Assembly (NCBI GenBank): GCA_011800805.1
Contig: MPNW01000121.1
Location: forward strand, 66,355 to 130,354
Reading direction: 5' to 3'
Length of the DNA: 64,000 nt
From: Hirudo medicinalis
Taxonomy: Eukaryota; Annelida; Clitellata; Hirudinida; Hirudinidae
Part shown: one piece after another, positions 11,731 through 22,861 of the stretch
How positions within the stretch are numbered: position 1 is the stretch's first letter
Layout: each line of letters starts with the position of its first letter
Notes under the pieces: model-generated
The model's input: the letters and a program-made list of their open reading frames with translations, nothing else
Database searches by the model: none
Told to the model about the DNA's origin: nothing
Program-made: the position numbers and the translations under genes

Positions 11731-13899
11731 ATGAAATTTCTGACGTTCCTCGTTCTGCTCATCTTTCTCCTCATCTACGCCATCGTTGGAGGAATTATAT
11801 TGAGATCCATCGAAATCAATTACGAGAGTGATTTGAAGTCGAGAATTAACTCCACCCTTTACAGGGTTCTTGGTTTGTTTCATCATAACCGTCCATATAA
11901 CTAGCTTGTAGTTATCAAAAATGACCTTTAATTGCGTCGTCGTTTGTAATAATAATGGTATTAATATTTGTATTACTATTGTATTGCTTGTCAATATTGT
12001 GTTTGAGAACAAGCTGATGTATATGTATATCTCGCAAACAAGATAAGAAATGTTTAAAACTCGTGGACATTCAGAACTTTTTCAAGATTTGAACAGACTG
12101 GAAAGTGAATGCCCGCATGCCTAGCATTTAATCCTTTGCTCAAATCGAATCACAAAATTGTTTGATTACGATAGCTCTAAGAATCTGTCTATTTAATGTA
12201 TTTATTCATTTAATGTTCTCCATTACATTTTTCATCTTCAATGATCAATAAACGTGACGGAAAATCATACTTCTAATTATTGGAAGTAACTTGAGGTAAT
12301 AATTGACATAACGTAATATTTAGAATCCAAACAATGTCTGAATACAAGCGACATTGTACTGCTGGAAGACGTTGTGGATGATATGGACGCAAGTGGTGTC
12401 TTCCTGCTCAGGAATGGTACTGTCTTCTTCAGGTCGAGGTTTGACATTCGCTCCTCCATCCTCATTGCCTGTGGACTCTTTGCTGGTTTCGGTGGGAGAA
12501 ATTTCTTAGATAATGTTAATGATTATGATAATGATTTGCTGACAATAGAATAACGGTGGTTACTCAAATAGCTTAAATAACCCCAAATTCCAGGCATTAG
12601 AAACGGAGTCCCAGTAACTTTAGGTGGAAAGATCTTCACTGCGTTCTACGGCCTCTTCATCGGCTTCTACCAGTTTTTTGTCATCTGTATAATTGGAGAC
12701 CTGCTCGACATCATCCTCAGGTTCTTTTATCGGAAGATGTTGAAAAGCCAGAACAAAGGAAGGACAGTATCGTGTTTCTATCACTTTCGTCAGATAATTC
12801 TTAGTATTGTGGGTTTCATCTTCTTCATCGTCATTCCAGCGGCCATTGTCCAAAGCATCGAATACTGGTCCTACGGCGAAAGTCTCTTCTTCTGTCTTGT
12901 TTACGTCATCACCATCGGATTTGGAGATTATTCGCCTGGTTCAGGAGGTTGTAAATACATATTAATCATTTATTTAGTTTATTCAATATTTATTAGATAA
13001 AACCGTTTATATTTATTAACTACTCGATAATTCAGCCCATTCATATGCTTACTTACAGGTTTCAAAACATAGCCTTTCAATTCGTTGGTTTTCAGAAAGC
13101 TTTAATTGGAAATTGATCTAAATAATTAAGTACATTATCATCTGATTAAGTTACGTTTTAATTTTTTAATTGATTGTTCCGCAAAAACTATTCCTGGCAC
13201 CATTCTGATTATACATCTGGTTGCAAATATAATTATCCATATGCAGAGGTGAGAGGTCAGAGTGAAGACTTCATCCAGTGGTATCGAATGTTTGTGGGGT
13301 TTTGGCTGTTGATAGCCATCATGTGGTTCGCAACGATCATCTACCAGTTCAACCACGAATTGACTTCATTCGCCTGGAGAACAACCGAAGAGATCATAGA
13401 TGAAGGGATGGAGCAGGTCAACGAATCAATTCACAAGGTTGTAGTTAATTATCATAACTATTATAATTTTGAAATTAATTACTCATGTTCAATTAATATT
13501 TACTAAGTTTATGATAGTTAGTACGTTGGGATTTATTGTACAGATGTGAAGTTCGTGGAATAAAACGTTTGCATGTTCAAGATTAGTAATATTTTCTGGT
13601 CAAAAAAAAATTAATTATATGTTACTATTTATTAAATAAATATTTGTTCCAGACTTTCATTGAATTTTATTTAATTTTAGAACAAAATGATCAATTCCAT
13701 GCGAAGACTTGCGTCATTAAGACCTCTGCCACCTCTACCACCTCTATCATCATCATTACCACCTCCAACATCTTCATCATCGTCCTCATTAAATTCCTCA
13801 GCGACAGCCAACACTTTCGTTGTCGATCAGACTTTTCCCGTATTTCCTTCCTTCTTTGGTCAGGAAAGTAGTGGGGATGTTTCCGTCATCAAGTTTTGA
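11731..13899 (+). CDS. Two-pore-domain potassium channel (KCNK/K2P family), 5 exons
   Basis: Exons 11731-11872, 12324-12491, 12594-12947, 13247-13437 and 13681-13899 join in phase to 357 residues. An in-frame stop just upstream fixes the start. K2P subunits dimerise to make background K+ channels of the plasma membrane. In order: TM1 (residues 4-26, LVLLIFLLIYAIVGGIIL), an extracellular cap containing NTSD (a possible N-glycosylation site), pore loop 1, TM2 (KIFTAFYGLFIGFYQFFV), a basic cytosolic loop, TM3 (IVGFIFFIVIPAAI), pore loop 2 with the canonical filter TIGFGD at 210-215, TM4 (MFVGFWLLIAIMWFA), and a tail with Pro/Ser-rich repeats ending VIKF. The first filter reads FAGFG at 100-104 instead of the usual T-x-G-Y/F-G, with Phe at the near-invariant Thr. 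AATAAA follows at 13908. Subfamily could not be set. Confidence 0.88.
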
Positions 13900-13907
13900 A
13901 AGTATTC

Positions 13908-13913
13908 AATAAA
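13908..13913 (+). terminator. Poly(A) signal of the K2P gene
   Basis: AATAAA nine bases after the stop codon; with no room for a longer 3' UTR element before it, a short 3' UTR is likely. Confidence 0.5.
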
Positions 13914-14185
13914 TCTCTTCCTGCGATGGATTCCTCTCAAAATATTTCAGCAATGTACAATTGTAAATAAAATAAGTGCATTGGCGATAATACAACTCTG
14001 TGTTTACAAACAAAATTAGGAATTGTTACTGATAAGAGGCGTTTGATTAAGAAACCATTACTTATACCTAACAATCAGTCAAGGATGTTAGGTTGGATTG
14101 AAGTCATAAATCAATGAATTGATTTTTTATTTTGTTCAATATGCCATAATGTTAATGGTTAATAATGAATAAGTACCGACAGATA

Positions 14186-15120
14186 TCACCAATCGCTCTC
14201 ACTTCCATCATCATGATCAAATTTGTCACCATCATCTTCGATATCGGTGACTTCTTCGTCTATATTGAAATAGAAGTTCCTTACACAACAATATAAGATA
14301 AAGTCGCAGCTGGTAGTCTGTTGTTGATGACAAAATAGAGAACATCTTCAGTAGCCATGTGATTACTAAGTATTTATTGTCAGTATATTGTAATTGGTAA
14401 TTACTAGATTAAATAGACACGATAAGGTGCATGCGATGATGAAACATTTCATTTGCTAAGAACGGACTCACCTTATCAAGTTTCTTCCCTAGCAACATTT
14501 TGGTCAGATTTTCCATGTGAGACTCTTGTTGATATGACAAAAATTAGAAACATTAAACATGATGTTTGAATAATTATTAGCCGTAACTAGGAACAATATT
14601 ATAAATGGTTCATTAGCTTTTATCTCACCATCTCTCCAGCAAACTTGAATCCACCACTGGACAAGATCCCTTTTTGATGGCTCTTTTAAAAGAGTGTTAA
14701 GGTGATTCTTGGTTTGAGACACATACAGATGTATGGTATAAATATGTCGTTGACCAAGCCAGGATCTACAATATGTGACTGAAATAAAATAATAAGTTGT
14801 GAATTGACAGCCATCGATCAAACGCGTTCAAGAAAGGGAAGCTTAGTGGAAATGATTCTTCGTACATTAACCAAGTCGTATAAATGATGTTTACGACTTG
14901 TATATTTTTCATGTATTCATCGAAAAACGTATTTTTGTCCAGTTTTTCCTCTAAAAGGTCACACTTCTCAGACTTCTCAGTATGCCTGAAATATTTCTCC
15001 ATCAATTTAGACACCTTTTCCTTAAACATCAGATATGAGGAGCAGTTGTGGCCTTTATACGAGTATTGACCTATGTCATAATATAGTTTTTTTCCAATTG
15101 TTTCATGCAGCTGTTATTGT
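14186..15120 (-). CDS. Unrecognised multi-exon gene, 3' part only
   Basis: Several exon-like blocks lie on this strand. One block, about 15110 to 14900, opens after an acceptor with LHETIGKKLYYDIGQYSYKG and continues with charged helix-like sequence (EKVSKLMEKYFRHTEKSEKCDLLEE). Another, about 14790 to 14640, holds two overlapping open frames that cannot be told apart. A short one, about 14512 to 14472, reads SHMENLTKMLLGKKLDK before a GTGAGT donor. The last, 14279 to 14186, encodes a very acidic C-terminus ending DHDDGSESDW. The joins between these blocks could not all be made in frame. The 5' part probably lies in or beyond the N gap at 15214. I do not recognise the family. It converges with the K2P gene. 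Confidence 0.35.
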
Positions 15121-15213
15121 GGTGTTGTATGATATTCAAATGAAATTGATATTTGAAATGTGTAAATTTAAGATTTAACAATTAAATATTATACACATGA
15201 ACGCTTGTAATAA

Positions 15214-15662
15214 NNNNNNNNNNNNNNNNNNNNNNNNNNNNNNNNNNNNNNNNNNNNNNNNNNNNNNNNNNNNNNNNNNNNNNNNNNNNNNNNNNNNNNN
15301 NNNNNNNNNNNNNNNNNNNNNNNNNNNNNNNNNNNNNNNNNNNNNNNNNNNNNNNNNNNNNNNNNNNNNNNNNNNNNNNNNNNNNNNNNNNNNNNNNNNN
15401 NNNNNNNNNNNNNNNNNNNNNNNNNNNNNNNNNNNNNNNNNNNNNNNNNNNNNNNNNNNNNNNNNNNNNNNNNNNNNNNNNNNNNNNNNNNNNNNNNNNN
15501 NNNNNNNNNNNNNNNNNNNNNNNNNNNNNNNNNNNNNNNNNNNNNNNNNNNNNNNNNNNNNNNNNNNNNNNNNNNNNNNNNNNNNNNNNNNNNNNNNNNN
15601 NNNNNNNNNNNNNNNNNNNNNNNNNNNNNNNNNNNNNNNNNNNNNNNNNNNNNNNNNNNNNN
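15214..15662. other. Assembly gap (449 N)
   Basis: Run of N; the open frame running through it is an artefact. Confidence 1.
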
Positions 15663-16087
15663 GTATCGATCTTAAGTGATTAGGATGCAGTAAAATGATA
15701 TTATACTTATATTGGACAAACCTCTTTTAAAGGGTAGTATTCCCTTAAATGATCCTTAACACAAATACTGTTTGTAAGTATCTCTTTCTAGATCTCATCT
15801 AATTTATCAAATATGGCGACACCTAATGGGATCAAATATAATATTATAATATAAATAACAATTATGTTTATGTAATACATTATTTTTACTTTGTTCTCTC
15901 AACCACTTAGTAATTCTTTGACTGCCGGTGTATTGGCTTCTGGAATATATTACAAATTTGATAGCCAGATAAATGCAAATGCATCTGCGATAAAGGAATA
16001 TCTTTAAATTAATTACAAATTGTGTTTTTAATTATCGAATAATTGTATAAAATGTTACAATGATGATCTTCATCGTCTAACTGATGC
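15663..16087. other. Intergenic, nothing recognised
   Basis: AT-rich sequence right of the gap with no supported reading frame; it may hold the 5' exons of the gene at 14186-15120. Confidence 0.4.
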
Positions 16088-16889
16088 TCAGTTAATTCTT
16101 TGTGCTTCTCGACGGCAACTATTTTCATAATTCGCTTTAAATACTTCCGCTGAGGCTATTAATTCTTCAATGATTCTGAAAGATGTTAAATAAAAAAAGT
16201 TATGGTTAATGTCTAATTAATCGAAAGAAAAATGTATTTACTTTGTTATTGTATGATGGGTGTCATCGTCTAGTCTTATTAAATCATCGGTAGATTGCTC
16301 GAGTAATTGGATGAAAGTGTTCTCTACATGAGGATTGATTGTTCGAGACTAAATATAAAACTGTAATTTTAGGAAATTTTAATTATCATGTCATCACAAA
16401 CTCATAATATTATCGTAAGGATGGATACATATTTTGCATCTGAAACATGACTATATAATCAGGGCCTCCGAGGGGAAGTGCAGAGGGTCGGTCGGTTTTT
16501 AGAATATTAAAATTTTACGATCATGACTTATCTGCTTTTTCATTACCAAATTGACATAACCTAGGGGCCAGACAATCGGCGACCCCTGCCTGTGCTTACC
16601 ATTGCTTAGTAAATGCCTGTGTAAGACCTAAAACTCTCAAGCAGATATTTCATGGATTCTTCTGAACATATTTCTGCGGAAACTTTTTTTCCAATCAATA
16701 GTAAATATTACATTTTGACAAGTAAATAGTGTATTTATTCATATCGTCTATTTAGTATTAATATTCGTTAATACTCGTAAATCATTATCGTAAAAAATAC
16801 CTGTTCCAACAATATCATCACCATAATCTTCATAGATTGAGTCGTCGATTTCGGAGAGAGTCGAATCTGATAGTTTAGGGAGGGGGGAA
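16088..16889 (-). CDS. Unrecognised gene, last three exons
   Basis: Three blocks, 16889-16801, 16323-16242 and 16175-16088, join in frame through good GT-AG sites. They give about 85 residues: an acidic, serine-rich part (LSDSTLSEIDD, EDYGDDIVGT), then a helical, amphipathic stretch (FIQLLEQSTDDLIRLDDD, then IIEELIASAEVFKANYENS) ending CRREAQRIN. The agreement of three splice phases supports a real gene. The first block starts in phase 2, so there is at least one exon upstream; a glycine/serine-rich open frame at 17191-16976 is a possible but unproved candidate. No catalytic motif is visible, and the helical C-terminus suggests a subunit of a complex. The family is not recognised. Confidence 0.5.
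16461..16570 (+). repeat. Dispersed short repeat, copy A
   Basis: Begins AATCAGGGCCTCCGAGGGG and ends with ACCAAATTGACATAACCTAG then GGGCC. It matches copies at 26981 and 54161 along most of its length. It lies in an intron of the unrecognised gene at 16088-16889. Confidence 0.75.
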
Positions 16890-18926
16890 CTGAAAGTTTA
16901 AGAAATGTTGCAAACAACTACAACAGCAGCAATTAACAAAATAATGCTTGGGTGAATCGCTGATAGCTTTGATGCTCAGAATTCACTTTTCATCAGTTGT
17001 TGGATGGACGGAATAAAGGAAAAGTAAAATAACAATAGCAGCAACGGGATACTACCACCACTACCACTACCACTACCACTACCACTACTACTGCTTAAAT
17101 GTTTGACACATCTTCCAGTAAGGAGCTTCATCTCGAGTTTTCTCCTATTGTGGCTGAAGATTAACCTAATGTACCCCTCTTTTGAACTCAAGTGGACGTT
17201 AATAACACGTTTTACTTTCAGTATTTAATCATTCTACGAAATTTGTTGAATTGGCTTTTCTGAGGTGAATGTTAGTTATTGTTGTTGCAGCTATTAATTT
17301 TCATCAGTGTTAAGATATACGGAATGTTGCATCTTCAGTAAAAGATCTTGAAGGTATCGTAGTGTTATTACATTNACATTTTCAAGAATAAAACAAATTT
17401 AGGAATCTTGAGATCTCACAAGAAATTCTTATAGAAATTATATTTGTGAATATTTCTTTAAGTTGAAATGTTGAGTCTCCATAGTGCTCGATTATGATGA
17501 AGTGACGACGGTGATGGTGGAGATGATGATAGTTGAATCAGCATTAATTGGAGATTTTTATAAACCTCTTAGAAACTACCAAAGTCAGAAAGAAAATTTA
17601 AAGTTTTGTGAATAATCTTAACAATGTTTCTTATTTCTTTCTACACTAGTAATTCATGCATTCATTCATTTACTCATTTCTTTAAAACATATTTTGTTAA
17701 AACATTTAGAAGAGATTGATTTTCCAACCATCCGTTTGCAGCAACTGTTTTCGAGGCGTCCAAATGTCGTCACTAAATCCATATTTGTAACTTCTATAAT
17801 TAACCAACTGACCATTAAGGCCATCGTCATGGAATTATGAAAAACAACGGTTTAAAGTATCAGGCGTAAATAATTAAAAGTGATATTAAAATTCATTCAC
17901 TTGTACTGCGTCTATGCATCCATCATCAACTTCATCAACTATCTATGCATCCATCAACTTCATCAACCGAAAAAATTATTTTTAATCACCAGGTGACAAA
18001 CAAGTTGTGTTCAGTCACCAGTCTGTCCTTCATCTCTCTGGTCATCATTCTTTCGTTCGTTCGTTCGTTCATTCGCTCTACAAGTTCTCGTCATCAACTT
18101 CAGATTGACTCGCTTTTGTGACTCGCATGGCAGAGTTGTAAATGACTGGGACTCAGCATTCCATGTAGTCCTGACATCTCCTCATCTAAGAAGTGCAGAA
18201 TTTAATTTTAGTCAATCGACTTCTCAAGAGTCTAATCCTAACCCTAACTCTAACCCTAATTATGTCTCCAATAAAGAGTCTCCACTGTTCTTGACGAACT
18301 TCAAGAGTTGAAGACTCCAAGAATGAAGTTCAGTCGGTCCCGAATATATGTTCAGATTCAAAATCTCCAAGGACTCTGGAGTTGCTAGGGCCACTTTAAA
18401 GGAAGTAATTCATAGCTTGAGTGCATCGTAGTGAAACGATTCCGTTGAATGTCAATGGAATTATTCGTAATTATTTTATTTAATTCTTAAATGACATAAA
18501 CACGTAAAAGTAAAAACATCTGCCAATTTCAAAACTACTCGTTGAGGTTATTTTTGAATAAACATCAATCTGATGCTGAGCATGAGGAGGTGATGGTAAT
18601 GATGATAATGATGATGATGGTGGGGTGATGATGATGGCGATGGTGATTAGCAAGCGCTGGATCTCAATTGGCTGGTAATAATTTGAGGCTGAGGATAAAA
18701 AGAGAACGAAGGTCGAAAGTTTCGTGAAGTTTCGTGAAATTAAAATGCGCTCCTGAGGACCTCATTAATATTTACACACCTGTATTGACTATCGACTCAC
18801 CTGTATTGTGCGCCTAGGATGTTCTCGATCCTTATTGGCTGATTCAAATTTGTCGGTTCTCGTTGGATTCATTGATGTGTTTTGTCGTTGAGTTCTGAAT
18901 CCATCTCCAAGAAGTGGACTGACAAG
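16890..18926. other. Gene-poor stretch upstream of NOS1AP
   Basis: Holds an (ACC/ACT)n tract at about 17046-17092, one undetermined base at 17375, (TTCG)n at about 18048-18072, telomere-like repeats at 18231-18260 and a GAT-rich tract at about 18587-18650. No supported gene; the NOS1AP promoter should lie at its right end. Confidence 0.5.
18231..18260. repeat. Interstitial telomere-like repeat
   Basis: About four tandem copies of CCCTAA-type hexamers, two of them imperfect (CCTAAC, CCTAAC, TCTAAC, CCTAAT). Confidence 0.6.
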
Positions 18927-21355
18927 ATGCCCTACAAGTACTCCAAGCTGAGGCGATTGCTCTTCAGGAACAACGTTGAGAAGAACTTGAAGCAGTTGAC
19001 AGACGAAGATTTCAGGAGAGGACTCAAGTTCCATGCCAAGGTTTGAGCGGGATTTGCAGATGAAATCATGAATGATGAATGAATCTAAAGAAAGTCACTC
19101 GGGTAATGAAAACGTATTCCTGAATTCATCTCCTCTTTACAACTTCAGTACGTTGGTTCACTGGAAATATCGAGGCCTGTCAGCAGGGTGGAGATTGTGG
19201 CCGCCATGAGAAGAGTTCGAGTGAGTTTATGTTCTTGTTGTTGTTTTTATCGAGTTCGTTTATTTAGTTGCACAAAATACTTTTAACCGATTATTACAAT
19301 AACAGAGTCTAACCATATGAACCAAATAACATGTTTGCTATACAATACATTCTCTGAAAGTGCACTGGAATTGTATGTAAACTGAAACAATACATATGCA
19401 ACAATAGATATACAATAATAGATGTACAATGCAATAGATTCAAAGCACTAATTTGAACTCCAAATGAATGAATTACAATGAATTAAGCCAATGAGAAGCC
19501 TGCATTTTGTCACGTGTCTTGTTGCTCCAGTTTGAATTTCGAGTCAGAGGAAGCAAAAAGAAGAAGGTTTCAATCAACGTTTCCGTCGATGGTGTGCAGG
19601 TCAATCTGACCAATAGGAGGAGGGTAGGTGACATCATCATCGTTACCATCATCATCTTCATCACTGTTGTCATTGTAAACAATGTCATCATCATTTATTT
19701 GATCTTCGGATGACAGCTCATTAAATATTCATGTTTTTATTTTTATTTCCAGGCATTGGTCAGTCACCATCCAATCTCCAAGTAGGTGACTTCATGGATG
19801 AGTTTGATGAACATTTCCTTAAATCCTTCAATTAAAATACTTTTAGAGGTGTTTAAGTAGGAACTTTTTATGGAAGGAGATTGCCATTTTAAATTTATTC
19901 TTGAATGATTGGACGTTTAATATTCATTATCACATTAATTATTCATCATGTCATTAATTATTCATTACGTTATTTAAAATTAATTATGTTATCATTATTA
20001 TTATTCGTGATGTTATTTACTTTTTTATTAATGATATTAATCACTACAATATTTATTATGTAGGATATTTTATGTGTCTCATGACTCCCAAGACCTGAAA
20101 ATCTTCAGTTACATCACAAGCAACGAAACATCAAAAATTTTCAGATGCAATGTCTTCAAATCCTTCAAAATGGTTGTCATTTTCAACATTTTATTATGTT
20201 ATTTTCAATAAACATTTTTACAAATTAAATTAAATTACATTTAAATTATGTGATGCTCAAGTTATTTTGTTTAGTTTGCTTATTCCTCACGACATAAACC
20301 ATCATTTGATTTTAAATGTGAATTCAAAATATTTTAACACCTTTCGTCACGATAAACTTGATAAACTTCATAAACTTAAAACCAATCAATCGATTGACAA
20401 AACTTCAGTCGCAAGCAGTTGAAATCGTAAAGACGATCGGCCAAGCATTCGACGTCTGCCACAAGTTGTCTGTTGAGAGCAACAAACAGAACTGCGAACC
20501 TCTTGGAAACTATGAATCACCGAATGTTGAAGAACATTTGTTGCCGCGTGAGTTCAAATTGCAATTGGAATGCTAACAACGCCTCAACTTTGGAAGCACA
20601 TTATGACAGCCATTATCTTCTTGTTCGAGTCGTTTGCACGTTTCGCAATTTGACTTCATCATCATCATCATCATCATCATCGTCATAGTCATCGTCATCG
20701 TCATCATCATGGCTTCAAACCGCAAGTTATTAGTAATTAATTGTTAGCAAATTTGATTAATTTAATTCGTAATTGCCATCGATAGGAAAGTTGTATTGTT
20801 TGATTTCTTGTCTTCACTCAACTAATGTTTGAACATTAAAATTAGGAACTCCTCAAGAGTAATAACCAGTTAACCGCAACAACAACAACATTAATGTTAT
20901 TATTGACATGTAATCAAATAGTGAATGTCATGCAATTAAATTTAAAATAACCATTTTAACAGTCCCTCTCCAAATTGTTTAAAAAAAGAATTCAACGAAA
21001 TAACAAAAAAATTAGTGAACATTTTAAGTCGCGTCGTGAAACAACGCAGACGCCAACGTCATTTTTCAACTCAGACAGGGATTAAAATTTAGGAACTATA
21101 TTTTTTTATACTGGATGGATGGATGGATGGATGGATGGATGGATGGATGGATAGATGGATGGATAGATGGAAGACTGATATCTCAGTTGCTTTCCAGTTG
21201 AACAGCCACTGACACCATCAACCTCAAACATCTTCCATGCTCCTCAACCAACAACAATAACTTTGGACTCCACCGACAAGTACAAAATAATCGGTTCAGT
21301 CACTCTTCCGGTATGAAATCTCTTCATTTGAATCATCATCATCACAGCCATTGCT

Positions 21356-21386
<31 letters not shown>

Positions 21387-22572
21387 CCATCATACTTTGA
21401 TTTCATTATCCGCCCATTAAATCAACCAATTAGGCAAGCAATCGCTACCTCATCAAATAATCCATCATCCAATCAACTCCACGCAGGACTCCCGCACTTA
21501 CAACGGATTCTTTCAAGCGGAACGATGGGATCGTCTGAGACAACAGGTGGCTGACCAGAAGCAACAGAACGACTTGATCCTCATCCAAATGCAGGTCCTC
21601 CAAAACCAACTGGAGGCAGAACATTCCTCAAGAATAAATGCCGAGGTACTTCGTAACTGGAGCTTAAATTATGATAATGAGGAATTGGTGAAAATAAAAC
21701 ATTTACATTGAGAATTGAATATTTAATTATTAATTTAATTTAATTAAGTTACTTATCACATGTAAATATTTAACAAATGGTTACAAATTCATGTTTATTG
21801 GAGAGGAAGTCTTACTTATGGAATAAATAATAATAAATAAGAATAAATAATAATAAATAATAATAGTTAAATAATGAATACCATTAGTTAATAAATAATT
21901 AGTAAATAATTTATAATTTGTAGACAAGTTCTTAACTTTGTCGATTCTATTTGTTTCTCCCATTAGGTGCAGATGCAGGACCTCATGAGGGAAAACCAGA
22001 ATCTTCTCTTCAGAATCCACTCCATGATGAGGCAAGTTCTACTCAGAAGTGACAGCGTCATTGTAAGTTTCCTTATTATTTAATTAATTAATGTATTTAT
22101 TTATCAATGTTTTTATAAATTACAAGTGACTGGATATCACATGTTGTTGCAGCATAATTTCTCATTGGATCGTTAAAACATTCCAATTTGTCTTATCCAG
22201 GACGCCTCAAAAAGCAACCCAGTGAAGAACAAGGAAATCGAATTTTCAGTCCAAAACGACGTCTCCTCCTCATCATTCGATGGAACGTTCTTCCACCAAT
22301 CACCCGACAGCGGACACGACGACACCATCTCCAGCACGTTGTCTCGCTTCAGAAACGCCAATACCTGGCGTTCTTCCGCTTGTCAGTTTCAACTGGGAGA
22401 CGAAAGTGGCTTGAATGATGACAGAGAAAAATCGGAAGTAATTGAAAACAGCTTCCATCAGGAAAATTCTGCCATTTTAGCGACTTCACCGATGCCTGGT
22501 TCTTCGCTCTTCGCGGATTCCGTTGGCTCCTCAAGAACCAACTTCTCCAAACATTTGCCTGTCGTTGGTTGA
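18927..22572 (+). CDS. NOS1AP: NOS1AP/CAPON-type PTB adaptor, 10 exons
   Basis: Exons 18927-19040, 19149-19220, 19531-19623, 19753-19781, 20064-20172, 20409-20547, 21198-21310, 21487-21645, 21967-22062 and 22201-22572 join in phase to 431 residues. The N-terminal PTB domain (about residues 30-165) carries [31 protein letters not shown], the lysine run [39 protein letters not shown] and [15 protein letters not shown], which are the CAPON signature. After a loose linker, exons 8 and 9 encode a Gln-rich coiled coil ([15 protein letters not shown], then [13 protein letters not shown]). The last exon is Ser-rich and acidic. NOS1AP links nNOS, via a C-terminal PDZ-interacting tail, to small GTPases and Scribble at synapses and junctions. 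The terminal residues here, LPVVG, differ from the vertebrate EIAV end, so nNOS binding is not assured. The 3' UTR enters the disturbed assembly zone. Confidence 0.92.
21111..21170. repeat. (GGAT)n microsatellite
   Basis: About 13 GGAT units with two GATA variants in NOS1AP intron 6. Confidence 0.9.
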
Positions 22573-22593
22573 CCACAGACGACCTCTGAATTT

Positions 22594-22720
22594 CGTTGTT
22601 GGCATTCAAGTTATCGCTGAAACACTCGTCTCTTTTTAATGTTTTAATTTGTTGCGCTTTATAAATTCGACTGTGATTTATTATTGTCTTAATTAAATTA
22701 TTTTTTAAACAAGTCTGTGC
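22594..22720 (+). repeat. Copy 1 of a sequence repeated at single-N joins
   Basis: 127 bases in the NOS1AP 3' UTR, beginning CGTTGTTGGCATTCAAGTTA, cut off by one N at 22721. The same sequence starts immediately after the single N at 24342 and at 29781. Confidence 0.95.
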
Positions 22721-22732
22721 NAACCGTCGATA

Positions 22733-22733
22733 A

Positions 22734-22806
<73 letters not shown>

Positions 22807-22828
22807 GTCGTCGTCGTCGTCGTCGTCG

Positions 22829-22860
<32 letters not shown>

Positions 22861-22861
22861 G
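22733..22861. repeat. (ATC)n/(GTC)n microsatellite
   Basis: About 43 trinucleotide units; the long poly-Asp frame on the minus strand is a product of the repeat, not a gene. Confidence 0.95.

Noticed and set aside
11289..11774. 161-codon open frame on the minus strand
   Set aside because: It covers the DAGL 3' end and K2P exon 1 region in antisense and lacks any recognised motif.
15197..15679. 160-codon open frame
   Set aside because: It consists almost wholly of the N gap.
22733..22861. Long poly-Asp open frame on the minus strand
   Set aside because: It is a direct translation of the (ATC)n/(GTC)n array and has no coding context.
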